Below, piece after piece: positions 38,884-51,400 of a DNA stretch of 64,000 nt. This DNA comes from Barthelona sp. PCE (Eukaryota; Metamonada: BaSk clade): the NCBI GenBank assembly GCA_040285745.1, contig JAUFOR010000002.1:1860001-1924000 (forward strand). The letters run 5' to 3'. Under the pieces are notes generated by a model. It searched no databases. It worked only from the letters and a program-made list of their open reading frames with translations, and had not been told where the DNA came from. The position numbers and the translations under genes were made by a program. Within the stretch, counting starts at the first letter, position 1, and every line of letters begins with the position of its first letter.

Positions 38884-41386
38884 ATCATACTTTACAGGTA
38901 ACATTGTTATGGATGGTGATTGGCACGATAATTTGTTCCACTGTGGTCAAGACTGTTATTTTGATGATATGGAAATTCACTTTGTTTCTAAATGGCTGAG
39001 CGGTGGCGGTAGATTACATGTTGGTGATAACGTAAAGTTTTATTATCAAGATATGGAGGACTACTACTACGCTGATATCACATATACATACTTTGAGGGT
39101 GTTAACATGCTTGATTTCAAGACTATCGAGATTGTATCTTCAGCTCAGGTGCATCTCGTCTCACTTATCCTCCCTAATATTGACAACATGATTTGTTCCG
39201 ATAGTTCTGTTTACTTCTATCATGATACTGATGTAATTGATACGATGTACTTCCCCAGAACATGCACGCTTAAGTCTGCACTTTCTGAGACGGTTGTTAT
39301 AGAAGTATCCAACGTAACTACAAGTGATTTCATTGACAGTGATGTTTACGTCATCGATCAATTTGTTGAACTGGAGGTTTCAGATATTTTCTCAGTTTAT
39401 CGCAACTACATCAGTGGTGGTTACAATGCCAAGCTCGTTATTAAGGATGGTGCACACTTTGAATTCGTTAGAGACACTACTAATGATGGTATTTTCAGCA
39501 TTGGTAGCGGATCTGGTAATAAGCCAGAGTTCCATATTTATGGTACGGCATTGTTCAACAGTTCAGTTAACTCTGATTATTTTGACATTAGTTGGATATT
39601 CTACACACACTCAACCGCCAACGTTAGTTTCATTAGTGGAACAACACTACGTACATATGAAAAGTCGTACATAGACGGTGAGATGTACTTTGATGATGTT
39701 TCCACTTGGGAAATCCGTAATAACGCTTGGATTTACGGTGAATTGCATATTGAGCAACTCTCAGTTTATTCAGAGACTTTCCTTTATGGTGAACTGAACA
39801 TGCCTTATGTAGCTGGTAAGAAGCTTTATCTTTATCACAACTTCCATGTTCGTGCCGCTCATAAGATTGTGCCAGGTAAACCTGAGCTTATTCCTGATAA
39901 GACTGGTTCGATTGTTGAGTTGGGTGATGTTTACATTTCACAACCAGCAAACACAGGTTACCGTCTCGATTTTGAAGGTCAATACTTCGAATTCGAACAT
40001 CAAGTTCAGTTTGTTCGTGGTCAAATATTTGCTACAAACGGGCTGCGTTTCAAGGATGATCTTATTTTATCAGGCGCTTACCATACGCATTTCTATGTAG
40101 TTGGTGAGTGTATTTTTGATAAACTCGTTGATGCAGCATCAACTCACTATACATATTTGTATGGTCCTACTACATACACAGTTATGCACAAGTTCCATGT
40201 TACTTCAAGCAGTCATGTTTATTTGTATGAAGATGTAATTCTCAACGTTACAGAGCTTGCAACCTTTAAATTCAATGGTGGTGCAACAACATATATGTAC
40301 TTGAGATCAAACTCTGGCTATTACAATGCTGAGTTTATCAACTATGGTATGTTCCTTCATGAGGGTTCATCAGGATACTATTTCCAAACTTACTACCGTA
40401 ACTATAACTTAACACGACTTACATCATCTGGTTTTATGGGCATGTATGATGCATATTTCTCAGGTATGGTTGATATTAAGTCATCTTCTCAACTAGTTCT
40501 TGAACAGAATGGAGATTATATCTTTGAAAATCTGGATCTTCGTGTAGAATCATCATCATGTTATTGGTATTTAGCTAATGGTGTTCTTACCATTCGTGGT
40601 GTCTTCACCCTTGATGGTTCTATAGATAACCGTGGCGGTACTGTTATCTGGGATGATGACGTCGAATTCTTGTGGCAGACTGATGTTACATCAGTTAAGA
40701 TTACAAGTGGAACCGTTGAATTGCCAGATCTGGGAGACTTTGTCTGGCAGCGTGTTGAAATCAGTGGTGGTACTTTTGTCATTTCTCATGATGTCAAGAT
40801 TGCTGAAATGATTTCAACTGGTGGAACAGTCCAGTTCAAGAATGATTCGATGCTGACAATCACTGAAAACTATCGTCATTCTGGAAATGTATTAACTACA
40901 AAAGGTAACGGTATTTTCAACGTTAATGCATCTATATCTTGTGAAATTCACTATTCATTCTACTTTAAGGATACAACAATATTCCAAGTTAGTGGATTTA
41001 TGAAGTGGATTTATGGTAACTGGCACATGTATGATTCATCAAAGTTTGTTATTTCACCTACGGGTTACCTTCAGACGAAGAGAACCGCTGATCATCATTG
41101 GTTAAAAGAAGCAGGTACTGATGATCGACTTGTTCAAGTTTTTGGCACAGTCCATCATAATGGAACAAATAACTATCATCTTTATTCTTATGTATTCTTC
41201 AAGCTTGAAGAATCAGGCACCCTCATTTCTGATGGAAAAGGTGCATCTTATCATTTCTATTTGTACGATTTCGAACTTCTTGGTCGCGTTGAAGTTACTT
41301 CTGTGGGTTACTTGTTCCTACTCAGGGGTATTGTAGCCGGTGATGTTCATATTGGTGGGTTTGTTCTACACATATACCACTGTTGA
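38879..41386 (+). CDS. Giant surface protein, segment 4 (aromatic-rich block)
   Basis: About 835 codons. Repeats here are dominated by Tyr, Phe and His (HVYLYEDVILN, TYLYGPTTYTV, YMYLRSNSGYY) rather than the Gly-Gly type of segment 1, with frequent sequons. The frame is entered at GGG 38875-38877 and left at GGG 41357-41359. Near 40600-40900 the older Gly-rich pattern returns briefly (NRGGTVIWDDDVEF). Confidence 0.78.
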   Translation, partial: SKSYFTGNIVMDGDWHDNLFHCGQDCYFDDMEIHFVSKWLSGGGRLHVGDNVKFYYQDMEDYYYADITYTYFEGVNMLDFKTIEIVSSAQVHLVSLILPNIDNMICSDSSVYFYHDTDVIDTMYFPRTCTLKSALSETVVIEVSNVTTSDFIDSDVYVIDQFVELEVSDIFSVYRNYISGGYNAKLVIKDGAHFEFVRDTTNDGIFSIGSGSGNKPEFHIYGTALFNSSVNSDYFDISWIFYTHSTANVSFISGTTLRTYEKSYIDGEMYFDDVSTWEIRNNAWIYGELHIEQLSVYSETFLYGELNMPYVAGKKLYLYHNFHVRAAHKIVPGKPELIPDKTGSIVELGDVYISQPANTGYRLDFEGQYFEFEHQVQFVRGQIFATNGLRFKDDLILSGAYHTHFYVVGECIFDKLVDAASTHYTYLYGPTTYTVMHKFHVTSSSHVYLYEDVILNVTELATFKFNGGATTYMYLRSNSGYYNAEFINYGMFLHEGSSGYYFQTYYRNYNLTRLTSSGFMGMYDAYFSGMVDIKSSSQLVLEQNGDYIFENLDLRVESSSCYWYLANGVLTIRGVFTLDGSIDNRGGTVIWDDDVEFLWQTDVTSVKITSGTVELPDLGDFVWQRVEISGGTFVISHDVKIAEMISTGGTVQFKNDSMLTITENYRHSGNVLTTKGNGIFNVNASISCEIHYSFYFKDTTIFQVSGFMKWIYGNWHMYDSSKFVISPTGYLQTKRTADHHWLKEAGTDDRLVQVFGTVHHNGTNNYHLYSYVFFKLEESGTLISDGKGASYHFYLYDFELLGRVEVTSVGYLFLLRGIVAGDVHIGGFVLHIYHC

Positions 41387-44300
41387 AATGTACGGAAACG
41401 TTACATTTTTGAACACAACAATGAGAAAGTGGCGTCACGCAAGTGGAACGGTATATCTCAACAGTGATCTTTATTCTTCAGTTGATGGCTCATATCAGCT
41501 CAAGTATCCAGGCTTCCAGCTCAAGAATCCAGAATTCAGTCGTATTGAACTTCACGGTGGTTATTTCCACGTTAAGGAGGGTGTTGCACTAGCTAAGATT
41601 GATTACTTTGATATTCGTTCGTATTTCAATTTCTATGGCGACATTGAAGTACGTCACATGCAAGTTTACTCTGGTATGAAGATCAATCACTTCAGTTCCA
41701 ATCTCGACATAGGTATGCCAATCCCTCATCGTTTGGATCGATTACCTGTTATGACTGTAGATAATTTCATTAAAACGGATACAAGTACAGTTTATCTTTA
41801 TTATGTGGATATTATTGTTGCTGATGAATTGCAAGTCAATTATGGCCTTGTTTTCTATGCTGCTTCTATGACTAACCTTGGTATCTATGATGCGCGTTGG
41901 TACAATATTCTATATCATAGCAACGATGCAAACTATCTGAATGGTCGTAAACCAGGTGTCTTTATCAATAACGGAACAGTAATTCGCGATTCAAAGTCAA
42001 ATTCATACTGTAGTGTAACATTCGACATGTTTTTCATTAATCATGGTCTTGTCAAATTGGTTACTGGCTCAGGTTCCAGTGGATGTCACAGTTCTCACCC
42101 TCCCATTCTTCGTCTTGGTTACGGTGGTATTAACTATGGTACGTTCGAAATTCAGAACGGTTATGAAGTTAACTACTTCCGTGATTACAGTACATCACCT
42201 GGTGGTGTCAAGTATGACGAATTTGTTAACATGCCTGGTGGTTTCATGAATATTACTGGTGTTCACCGTGTTTACAAGAAGAACTTTATCAATCTTGGTT
42301 CTATGACCTTTGGCACCAACTATATTTATATGAATAATTATGGTTCGTTTAATCTACCTCCTTATCATTTTGTTGAGACAAATAACGGATTGGAGCGATT
42401 CGAAGCAACACCTGTTGTTTCGTCAAATTACACGCAGTTCTATTGCGACAACAGTCATTCAAGATTGGATCTTTTCGACAATGATTTTGTTCTGGAGAAG
42501 ATGAATTCCTATTATTGTGCAGTTACATTCTCTGGTAATCTTACTCTCGCTCAAAATGAATTATGGGGTGGTGTTTTCCATGGTTATGGTCAAGCTAAAC
42601 TTCACTTTGGTGAATATATGAAGTTTGCCACGTCTGCCACCCTTTATCTGAAGGGATCAATGGAAGTTATAATTGATCATCATCTTGATCACCATCGTGG
42701 TAACATTGATTGTTATCCTGATGCTGATCACTCAATTCGTATGATCAATAATGGTCTTATTGGTGCTAATACTTCACATGTCGTATCTCTCAATCAATAC
42801 AACCATCGTTGTTTGTTTGAGAACCGTGGATATTTCGTGAGCGAAGGTGCCAATAACCGTTATAACGTTAATTGGGATTACATTGATGTATCTTACGATT
42901 ATGCAGGAGCAGGTATCGCTGTTTTCGTTGGTGATATCCGTTTTTCAAGTAAGAGTTACTTCAACAAGAATAGGTTCATGGTCCGTGATGGAGCTAGCTT
43001 TATTTTTGCAGGTGAAGTATTCTTCAATGACATATTTATGGATGGAGCTGGTGAATATATTGATTTTGAGTCTGGTGTTATAGTTAAGCTTTACGACAGT
43101 ATTGTTAATGTCGTTCTTAATGTTTTAAGTGGTGCTCATGTTTATTGCGAAAAAACTTTTGTCAGAGGTTATCCACATATTGCTAGCGGTGGTCATCTTC
43201 ACATGCTCCCTGGATCATTCTTCAATATGTTCCCATTATCACTCATCAGTGGTGCTCATCTTCACTTCCACGGTGTTGACAGCAACAGCAATGGGGAAAT
43301 TGAAAAGTATCGTATTCCTAGTTTAGCAATAACTGGTAGTGCTAACCTTATCGTTCACAACAATGCTCATTTGGAGATTTTGAACGGAATGGCTATCACA
43401 GGTGCATACTTACGCGGTAATGGTACGATTGATGTTTCAGGAGATTCTACCTTATCAAGTAATCATTTATACATGTACAACAGTGATTTGCGTTTTGAAA
43501 ACATGGTTTGGACAAGTTATCACATATATGGTTATCAAGATGCTAAGATGACAATCAAGAATGGTGGTGTGTTCTCAAGAGCTTGTACCTCTAATTACTA
43601 CTTCACACTATCCAGTGGTGTTTCTTCAACATTGGTAATTGAAGAAGGTGCGATTTTTGAATTTAGTGCTTTCTCAAGTACATTCTATATGCATTGGATT
43701 CTTCAAAACCACGGTTTATTCCTTCACGATCGCCCAACTACAGCTAAAACTAACTTCTATATGTATGCATATGATGGTCGTGATTATCGTTATCCTCGTG
43801 GTTATTCTACAGGTCGTTTTGTTTTGCGTGATATGAATTTCTACGTTGTCAATCGTGGATTTTCATTGGGCAAGGGTGTAACCTTTGATTTCACAAACAC
43901 TACCTTCTACCTTCGTGGTTTAATACAGTTAATTGATATTCCTGAGTTTAGCTTTAATATTACCTCCAAGATTCAGCTTAACGGTGATGCTCGTTTGCAC
44001 TTGTTCAACACATTCCTCGTTAACAGTACGTACGGTAATTCTGATGGTCAGGGTGGTATCTTATATTCTGCTGGTTATTCTGGTGTCAAAGATGACTGTC
44101 ATATCTATGGTTTCCAGTACGGATATGTTTATAATGGAACATTTGAATATAACATTAATGATTCATATAATTATCCTCGTCATTGGTACGGTATAGAATC
44201 TCGTCAGAGACCAGCTATTTATGTTCCTGCATCTGTTGATTCTTCATGGTATCATAAAGACTTGTACGGTTTGGATTTGATCGTTGATGGTAAGTTAGTT

Positions 44301-44927
44301 ATGTTGGAGAGTATTTATCTACGTGGATATAACAGCCGTTATGGTCGTTTAGTTCTTAACGGATGGATGTCAATGTATCATCATCTTCATTGTCCTGAAG
44401 GTATCGATACTGGTGATATTATTATCAATAAGGGCGCTAAACTTGTTAAAGTTTCAGGTGGTGGTTCTAACAGACATCATGATTGTGTAACTTATAACTA
44501 TGGTACAATTGAACAGCAAGCTTATCAAGATTATTCCAGTCGTCCTCATACAATGCATAACTTTGGTCTGTGGGACAGCAGTGCTTGTCCTTATTGGACT
44601 TACATGAACACAATTAACAATTTCGGTCATATGTATGTTGGTGAGGCAATGTCAGCTGGTAGGTTCAACATGCACGGTACTGTTGAGAACAAAAAGAATA
44701 TGAGATCTGACACCCAAGCAGGTCACATTTATGCATCGAAGTTCTCAAAGTGGAAGATTAATATTTATAGTTCAGATTATCCTTGGTATATTCAAAACTC
44801 TTACTTGTACATCTCTGGTCGTTTGTATTACAATCACACCGACATGTCTTCACTGCCAACTTCTAATGTTAATTGGTATCACATTCGTGGTGGTAATGCG
44901 TTGCAGAAGGCCAAACAGATGGGTTGA
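41361..44927 (+). CDS. Giant surface protein, segment 5 (aromatic-rich block)
   Basis: About 1,188 codons of Tyr/His/Phe/Asn-rich repeats (GGVFHGYGQAKLHFGEY, SGGHLHMLPGSFF). Nearly every unit has an Asn-Gly or Asn-His turn between strands. Entered by one base at GGG 41357-41359; the frame ends at TGA 44925-44927 right after GGG 44921-44923. The exact exit point is less certain than at other junctions. Confidence 0.78.
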   Translation: MFYTYTTVEMYGNVTFLNTTMRKWRHASGTVYLNSDLYSSVDGSYQLKYPGFQLKNPEFSRIELHGGYFHVKEGVALAKIDYFDIRSYFNFYGDIEVRHMQVYSGMKINHFSSNLDIGMPIPHRLDRLPVMTVDNFIKTDTSTVYLYYVDIIVADELQVNYGLVFYAASMTNLGIYDARWYNILYHSNDANYLNGRKPGVFINNGTVIRDSKSNSYCSVTFDMFFINHGLVKLVTGSGSSGCHSSHPPILRLGYGGINYGTFEIQNGYEVNYFRDYSTSPGGVKYDEFVNMPGGFMNITGVHRVYKKNFINLGSMTFGTNYIYMNNYGSFNLPPYHFVETNNGLERFEATPVVSSNYTQFYCDNSHSRLDLFDNDFVLEKMNSYYCAVTFSGNLTLAQNELWGGVFHGYGQAKLHFGEYMKFATSATLYLKGSMEVIIDHHLDHHRGNIDCYPDADHSIRMINNGLIGANTSHVVSLNQYNHRCLFENRGYFVSEGANNRYNVNWDYIDVSYDYAGAGIAVFVGDIRFSSKSYFNKNRFMVRDGASFIFAGEVFFNDIFMDGAGEYIDFESGVIVKLYDSIVNVVLNVLSGAHVYCEKTFVRGYPHIASGGHLHMLPGSFFNMFPLSLISGAHLHFHGVDSNSNGEIEKYRIPSLAITGSANLIVHNNAHLEILNGMAITGAYLRGNGTIDVSGDSTLSSNHLYMYNSDLRFENMVWTSYHIYGYQDAKMTIKNGGVFSRACTSNYYFTLSSGVSSTLVIEEGAIFEFSAFSSTFYMHWILQNHGLFLHDRPTTAKTNFYMYAYDGRDYRYPRGYSTGRFVLRDMNFYVVNRGFSLGKGVTFDFTNTTFYLRGLIQLIDIPEFSFNITSKIQLNGDARLHLFNTFLVNSTYGNSDGQGGILYSAGYSGVKDDCHIYGFQYGYVYNGTFEYNINDSYNYPRHWYGIESRQRPAIYVPASVDSSWYHKDLYGLDLIVDGKLVMLESIYLRGYNSRYGRLVLNGWMSMYHHLHCPEGIDTGDIIINKGAKLVKVSGGGSNRHHDCVTYNYGTIEQQAYQDYSSRPHTMHNFGLWDSSACPYWTYMNTINNFGHMYVGEAMSAGRFNMHGTVENKKNMRSDTQAGHIYASKFSKWKINIYSSDYPWYIQNSYLYISGRLYYNHTDMSSLPTSNVNWYHIRGGNALQKAKQMG

Positions 44928-45414
44928 TATCATTGATGATGGCACGTTATCGAATGGGATGATTATTGATTCTCATTACACAAGTCACAATCAATACATC
45001 AGATATTCTCAGTGTCCAAACAGATGTTCTGGACATGGTGCATGTAGCGGTATCAACGGCACATGTTCATGTAACAGCAATTCATTTGGCTCTCCGTATG
45101 AGAATGACGATTGTTCAGCTGTTGGTTGTATGGGATGTGGAACTGGTCGCTGTATCGAGGGTATTTGTCAGTGTTATGGTACTGATGCAGGTGATCGTTG
45201 TGACAGCACGCTTGTTGGTCAGATTGTTGATTTCTTGGATGTTTTCGGTGAGTGGTTCGGTAACCCTTACTCATGGGACATTGATACTTATCCCCGTCCC
45301 GTGGACAGAGTTACTATCACAAAGATCATTGAATCTCTTGATTTCACATTATCTTACTCAACAGAGGTGACTGATCTCACTTATACATCAGCTGGTGACT
45401 TCTTTGTCAGAGAA
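44923..45414 (+). CDS. Giant surface protein, segment 6 (EGF-like pair)
   Basis: About 164 codons containing the Cys-rich insert and a following strand-rich stretch. This frame is coding from about 44915 to an A run at 45413-45415, after which the repeat pattern continues one base back. See the separate EGF entry for the cysteine pattern. The exact left junction lies somewhere in the last ~30 bases before 44924. Confidence 0.7.
45013..45207 (+). other. Two EGF-like modules inside the giant protein
   Basis: The translated segment has the spacing CPNRC-SGHGAC-(6)-CSC-(13)-C, then CMGC-GTGRC-IEGICQC-(8)-C, a classical EGF/laminin-EGF pattern of paired disulphides. These are the only clustered cysteines seen in the gene. 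Such modules are extracellular and usually act in adhesion or as rigid spacers. They sit at the border between the aromatic-rich block and the return of Gly-rich beta-helix repeats. Confidence 0.8.
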
Positions 45415-48400
45415 AGGTGTTCGACTCGAATATCACAGGTACGTTCCATCTTAACGGAACCCTTCACAACGAAGGTGTTATTTATGTTGAGAATCTCGAA
45501 TTCGTCGAGGGTCGTATCGATGGTGATGGTATGATATACCTTTTCAATGAAGGTGTCATAGGTAACGATACCTTGTACTCCCCTTGTACTTTACACACTC
45601 AGTTCATCGATGTTGCTGATACAGCAACATTGCACTGGTATTCCCAGAACATGTCAAACATTGATGTTGCAAAGGTTGTTAATTACGGTCTTATGTTTGT
45701 CCATGACGGTTTTAACTCAACCGAGTACATTTATAGTCTTGAAACTGGTGAAGATTCTCCTCATCATATTGCAAACCATGGAAACATCACATTTATTGGT
45801 GACAGTCACTTTATGAGTATTGTTAATATGCCTGATGCTGTTATACATGTTGAATCAGGTGCTACCACAAATATCACTGGTCTTCTGGGTCACGGTCTAA
45901 TCACTCTTGTTGACCATGCATCTTCCATGACTGTTTACAATCACGGTACATGGGCTGGTGAAATTGATGGTTTTGGTATCATATATTCTGCTTGTGATAT
46001 GACCATCTGGCACACTATTGCTGGATCTGGTGGTTTTGGTGTTAAGGAGGGTCATAAACTTTTCGTTGCTGATATCAAGAATGTGAACGTTTCACAAATT
46101 CACATTGAAAACGGTACTCTTGAAATGGGATGCACTGGTGCGCACTGTTATGATTATGTTGTTGACAACGGTGAGCAATGGATTCTTGAATTGGGTACGC
46201 TTAAGACAGGCTTTGGTGTTGTATTTAACGAAGATGTTTCCATTGGTGACATCAAGTGGGATACTCAAGGCAGAGTCTTGGTCAACGCCACACTCACGTT
46301 CGACGGTGTTAACACCGAGTTTGAACCTACTGTAATCTACGACAGACAACACATTCATGCCAAGCATTTGAAGCTTGTATCTGGTTATTACGAGTTCCCT
46401 GGATCTACATCCAGTCGTCCATTCATCAGTGCTGATGAGATCACTATTGAGTGCATCCAAGACTGTGGTTTCCGCGGTAGTTTCGGTAGTGTGCGTTTAA
46501 GCACGAATTCAACAATCGTTGTGAACAATGCTGATAGTAATATCACCGCTTCGTTTAAGATGGTTGACTTCTCTCACTCACTCACAGACATCACAATTAC
46601 CCGTGGTGTTCTGTCTTTCGGTAACGGTTTGATTTTCGGAGCTAACATCGACATTGACAGTGAAGGTACACTTGCCTTTAACGCTTCAGGATCTCCACAT
46701 GATGTGAAGCTCATGAACTCAACAATCACCGGTTCTGGTCGTATTAACGCGTTTTCAGATGTGTACGCTGCAAAGATTATCTTTGATAACGTCATCAGTG
46801 ATGGTTTCGTTCAGGGTGAAGCTATGTTGATGGAGGGAGACACTCGTCTTCTGCTCAACAACAGTGATATTACTGGTATGAAGATCAACATGTCAAGCGG
46901 TGAATTGTGGACTGGTTCGTATCCGTCTACAGTATCAGAAATTGTAATGAATGGTGATAGTCTCATTGTACTGCTTGCTGATTTGACAGTCGATACTTTG
47001 ATGCATGTTTATGACGGTGGTGTGCGTGGTAAATACTACGCACCTTCTCTTCTTAATGAATATGCGTCTGCGCTCATTGTTGAAGAGATGCATGTTACAA
47101 ACGGTACATTTTCAATTGATCAAACTGACATTAGTGTCAAAACATTCAAGGGTTTCTCTGGTGGCTTTAACGACACCAAGACAAACTATGCCAGTATCAA
47201 CATGGTCGATGCCGATTTCGGTATCGATGACGTGTTCACGTTCGAGTCAGACACTAATGCTTACACCACTCTTATTACAACTGGTGATGTTGTCTTCCGC
47301 AACGACACAAACTTCGAGGTCCGTCGAGCTAAGCTCAATGGTACAATCGAAGTTCGTGCTGATACAAGTGTTCTTTTCAACCAAGGTTTCGAACTTGGTG
47401 GCAAGTTGATCTTAACCGATCCTACTGCTTCGTTGGAGGCTTGGAGTCGTACAGAGGACGTATTTGTCTGGCGTGACGCTGAGGTTCACGGTTCTGGTGT
47501 ATTTGGAATTGGTGGTCATCACGCTGAAGTGTTTGGTCGAATTTTCAACATCTCTGGTACTATGCGTATTCTTAACACAAGAACATCTGCTACAACAGTG
47601 TTCCTTCAGAGGAACGCATCCGATTGGGAGTTCCAGATTAACAAGTTGCATGTTAATGGATCTATTGAGCTTGACAGAGCTCTTACTTTGAACATTTCAA
47701 CTTTGCTAATTGACGATTATGGCGAGTTTGTTAACCATGGTCGTGTCTACGTCGAGTCTGTTGAATTTTCTGGTGGTACACTGGCTGGATATGGTTCTTA
47801 TATTGTATCTGAACCTTCATTTGTTGTGGGTGGCGATTCTAAGATCTCCACATACCTTGAGCTGAATAATGATCTCACTCATCAGCGCGGTAACATCACA
47901 TTGCTAAGCGGTGGTTCACTCATTGTGGGTGAAACAGCTACTTATTTGATGGATACTGCGGCTGATGTTGACTATTACGAAATCAATGGTGCTGGTACAC
48001 TTCAAATTGATGGTGTCATGCAGAAGAGCGATGCTTCAAGTCTCGCAACCCTCATGATATCCGTAGACTTTTCGGTCAACGGTGATTTTGTTCTTGAAAA
48101 CGAGGCTACAGTCATCCTGGCTGGTACATCCTTCTACACTGGTACGCTCGATATTGGTGGTGGTATCACTATTATATTCGAAACAATGAACAATAAGTTC
48201 GATTTCACATCATCGTCCGTTATTACGGGTGCTGGTACTATCATAATGAAGGACAGTATTGTTCGAATGGGTGGTACAATCGATGCTACGTCGTTTGTTA
48301 ATTGTACAGACGGTGAGCTTATCATAGATGTAATTAACAATGTTGTCGGTTTTGATTGGATTAATGGTACTGATGGTATTCTTGATATCAACAGTTTCGT

Positions 48401-51400
48401 TTCCCTCAAGAACGTGCACATTTCCAGCGGTTTTATTGTCACTGGTGATGGTGTGCTTTTCATCGAGGAATATATTGAAATCGATGGTGGTTACATTCAG
48501 GGTACAGGTTCAATCACAGTTAACAACACCGCAACTGGTTTGTTAACCAATGCAACGGTCTTTAGAGATCGCGACTTCATCTTCAAGGGTGACTTCCTCA
48601 CTGATAACTCAACATTACATTGTGAGAACGCCCAGCTGTTGGTATTTGCTAACTTCACGTTTGAGGATGATGTTGACTTTGTTGGTTCATGTGACATGTA
48701 TGTGTATGGTATGCTTAATTCTACTCAGCCTTCAACATTGATTGCCGAGTTCAACATGCATGTTTACGGTGACATGATCATTTCACCTGGTTCTAACGCT
48801 ACTTTCCATCATTCCAACAGTCACTGGTATGGCTCAGTTTATCTACCTACTGATTCTATCTTGCAGTTCTCCTACGCTGAACACTCATTCCACATTGGTT
48901 GTGTTGTTGAAGGTGAAGGTCTTATTAACTCAGTCGATACCGATATTCTTAACTACGCCATCTTGGATATTGAGAACATTATTACGTACGGCGGTTCTTT
49001 CTACTATGGTGCGCTGGGTACAACCAATGGTATGATCCAGACATACGGCTCTCTTATCCTCGCTGAAAAAGCATGTAACCTGTTGAACCTCGTTCTGTTC
49101 GAGGGTCAGCTTGATGCATCTGCCGGCTTTGTTGTACATAACAACTTCAGTTGGTTCGGTGGTGATATCATCAATGAAGGTAAGATCGAAACGCTAGGTT
49201 TCGCTCAGATAGTCTCCGACGCACACAAGAATCTTAGACAGACTGAATTAGACATTCAGGGTACGTTGAACATCACTGGAGCCAAGCTCCACCTTGGTAA
49301 CAACGCTAAGATCACTATGCATGACCACACAATTATCTCAGAGAACACCACAATTGATTTCACGGCTGATGAAGTGTACGCTGACCCGTCCGTTGAGATA
49401 ATCAATACTGGTACTCTGTGGATTCAAAACACAAACAACATGACATGGGTACACGTACCGGTTGTCAACGAGCAAGCTTTGATTATTGACTCGTTCATCA
49501 GTCTTGACAGTTCATTCACCCAACAAGAAGCTGGATCTACACTTAATATCACAAGTACCGGTTATCTTCAGCTGAACGCATCTGGTATTCTTACGTCTGA
49601 CATCTTCATTGAAACTGATGGTGTCATCGAACAGATTGCCTCAGATTTCTATTTGACCCATAGCTGTAACTTGTGGATGGATGCAGATGCACAGATTCTC
49701 ATCAACTCTGTCAATGGTGCTCATTTCTACATGTATGCATCGTTTGAAATGCATGAGGACTCTTCTCTATTGCTTGTTGGTGATGGTGATCTTGTTCTTG
49801 AACATACTCCCTCACTGACATTATCAGAGCTCACAGTCAACACAAGTGGTATTGGCCATCTCGTGCTGTCAGGTGATGTGGAAGTAGATCTGGTTATGAT
49901 TTTGAACGGTACTTTGGATATCTCAGGTTCTGTTGCGGTGACTGAATTACTCATCGTTGATGGTGGTATCCAGGGTGGTGGTGAGCTGGAAGTTGACATA
50001 TTCAATGTTTCAACCGAGCTCGAACCAACTTTCACTTCAGTTCGTCTTACAACAGTTTTAGAAATCAACATATTTGATAACGGAACGCTGTATTTCGACA
50101 GTGATCTTCTTTGGGTCGTCGGTGCTGCATGTGTCATGGAGTTCCACGATGACAATACCACAATCAAGGCACTGGCTTCTTCAAAGCTGCGTAATGAGGG
50201 TATTGTTAACATCAACTCTGAATTTATTGTACTTGACATCAATGTTCTGAATCTCAACACTATCAACGTTAACAAAAACTTGTTCTATGAGGGTGAACTT
50301 GATAACCAGAACACTATCAATGTTGCTGTTGATGTCAATCTCATCATCTCTGGTGTTTTGACATCAACTGGCTCTATTCTCGGTGATGGTTCAATTGAGT
50401 TGATCAATTCTGCGCTCTTTACTGCAGAAGGTCTGATTGACATCCGTAAGACTCTGTATATGAAGGATACATCCATCATGGATCTCCGCGACGGATGTTC
50501 CTTTGGTGCAGGTACTTTTGGAAGTTTGCAACTTCAGTTGTACAATGACGCAAGCCTTAAGTTCTTCCGTATTGATGTCGATGTTCCTGAACTGATTTCA
50601 CTTAGTTCAACAGCCACAATTGACGCTGTCCAATCCACCATTGATTTCACAACTCTTGTTGCCAACGGTTCCCTTCAACTTGAAGTGCTGTCTGCGTTCT
50701 CTGTAGATGAGCTTATTATGTACCCTGGTTCTGAGATTGTTGGTCCTGGTGTTCTGAACGTTGGTACTTGGTATGTCAACGGTACATACGATTGCACACT
50801 TCCTATTGTATTGCGTGATGATGCTATCCTCTCATTTGGTGGATCTTCCGTCATTGATTTCCAGGGTGGTTGTATTCGTGGTATTTCTGCTCGTATTAGG
50901 TCATCTGGTGATTTGTTATTCAACATTGATCCTGCTTTTGGAGGTGCAGAGTTCATGTACGAAAGTGGGGAGGAATCCTTCTTCGAGAACGATGGTACTA
51001 TCACACTTGATATCGATGCCAACGTAACATTCGGTTGGTCACTCACAAAGAGTGGTCTACTTAACGTAACAGATGGAAACTTCACTCTTGGTAGCGAATA
51101 CTTCACCAATACTGAAGCTTGTGGAAATACTATCTCATCAAACGGTTCATCCGTTATCACTCTGTTATCCAACACACTTGAAGGTGTAATTGAAGGTGAT
51201 GGTGTATTTGAGTTCCGCGGTGACGGTACTGAGCCTCTTCGTTTCTCAGGTATCATCGATCATGTTGGTGTCATGAAACAAATGTCTGGCTCAACCATTT
51301 TCGTTGGTGATCATCTCCGCAGTGATGGTATGGTTAACTACTGGTACACTAAACATGGAACAGTATTCAATTCGTACCCTTCGGCTCTTGAGATCCACGG

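Noticed and set aside
49727-51256. Reverse-strand ORFs of 182 and 193 aa (49727-50275, 50675-51256)
   Set aside because: Low-complexity antisense shadows of the biased repeat codons of the giant gene.
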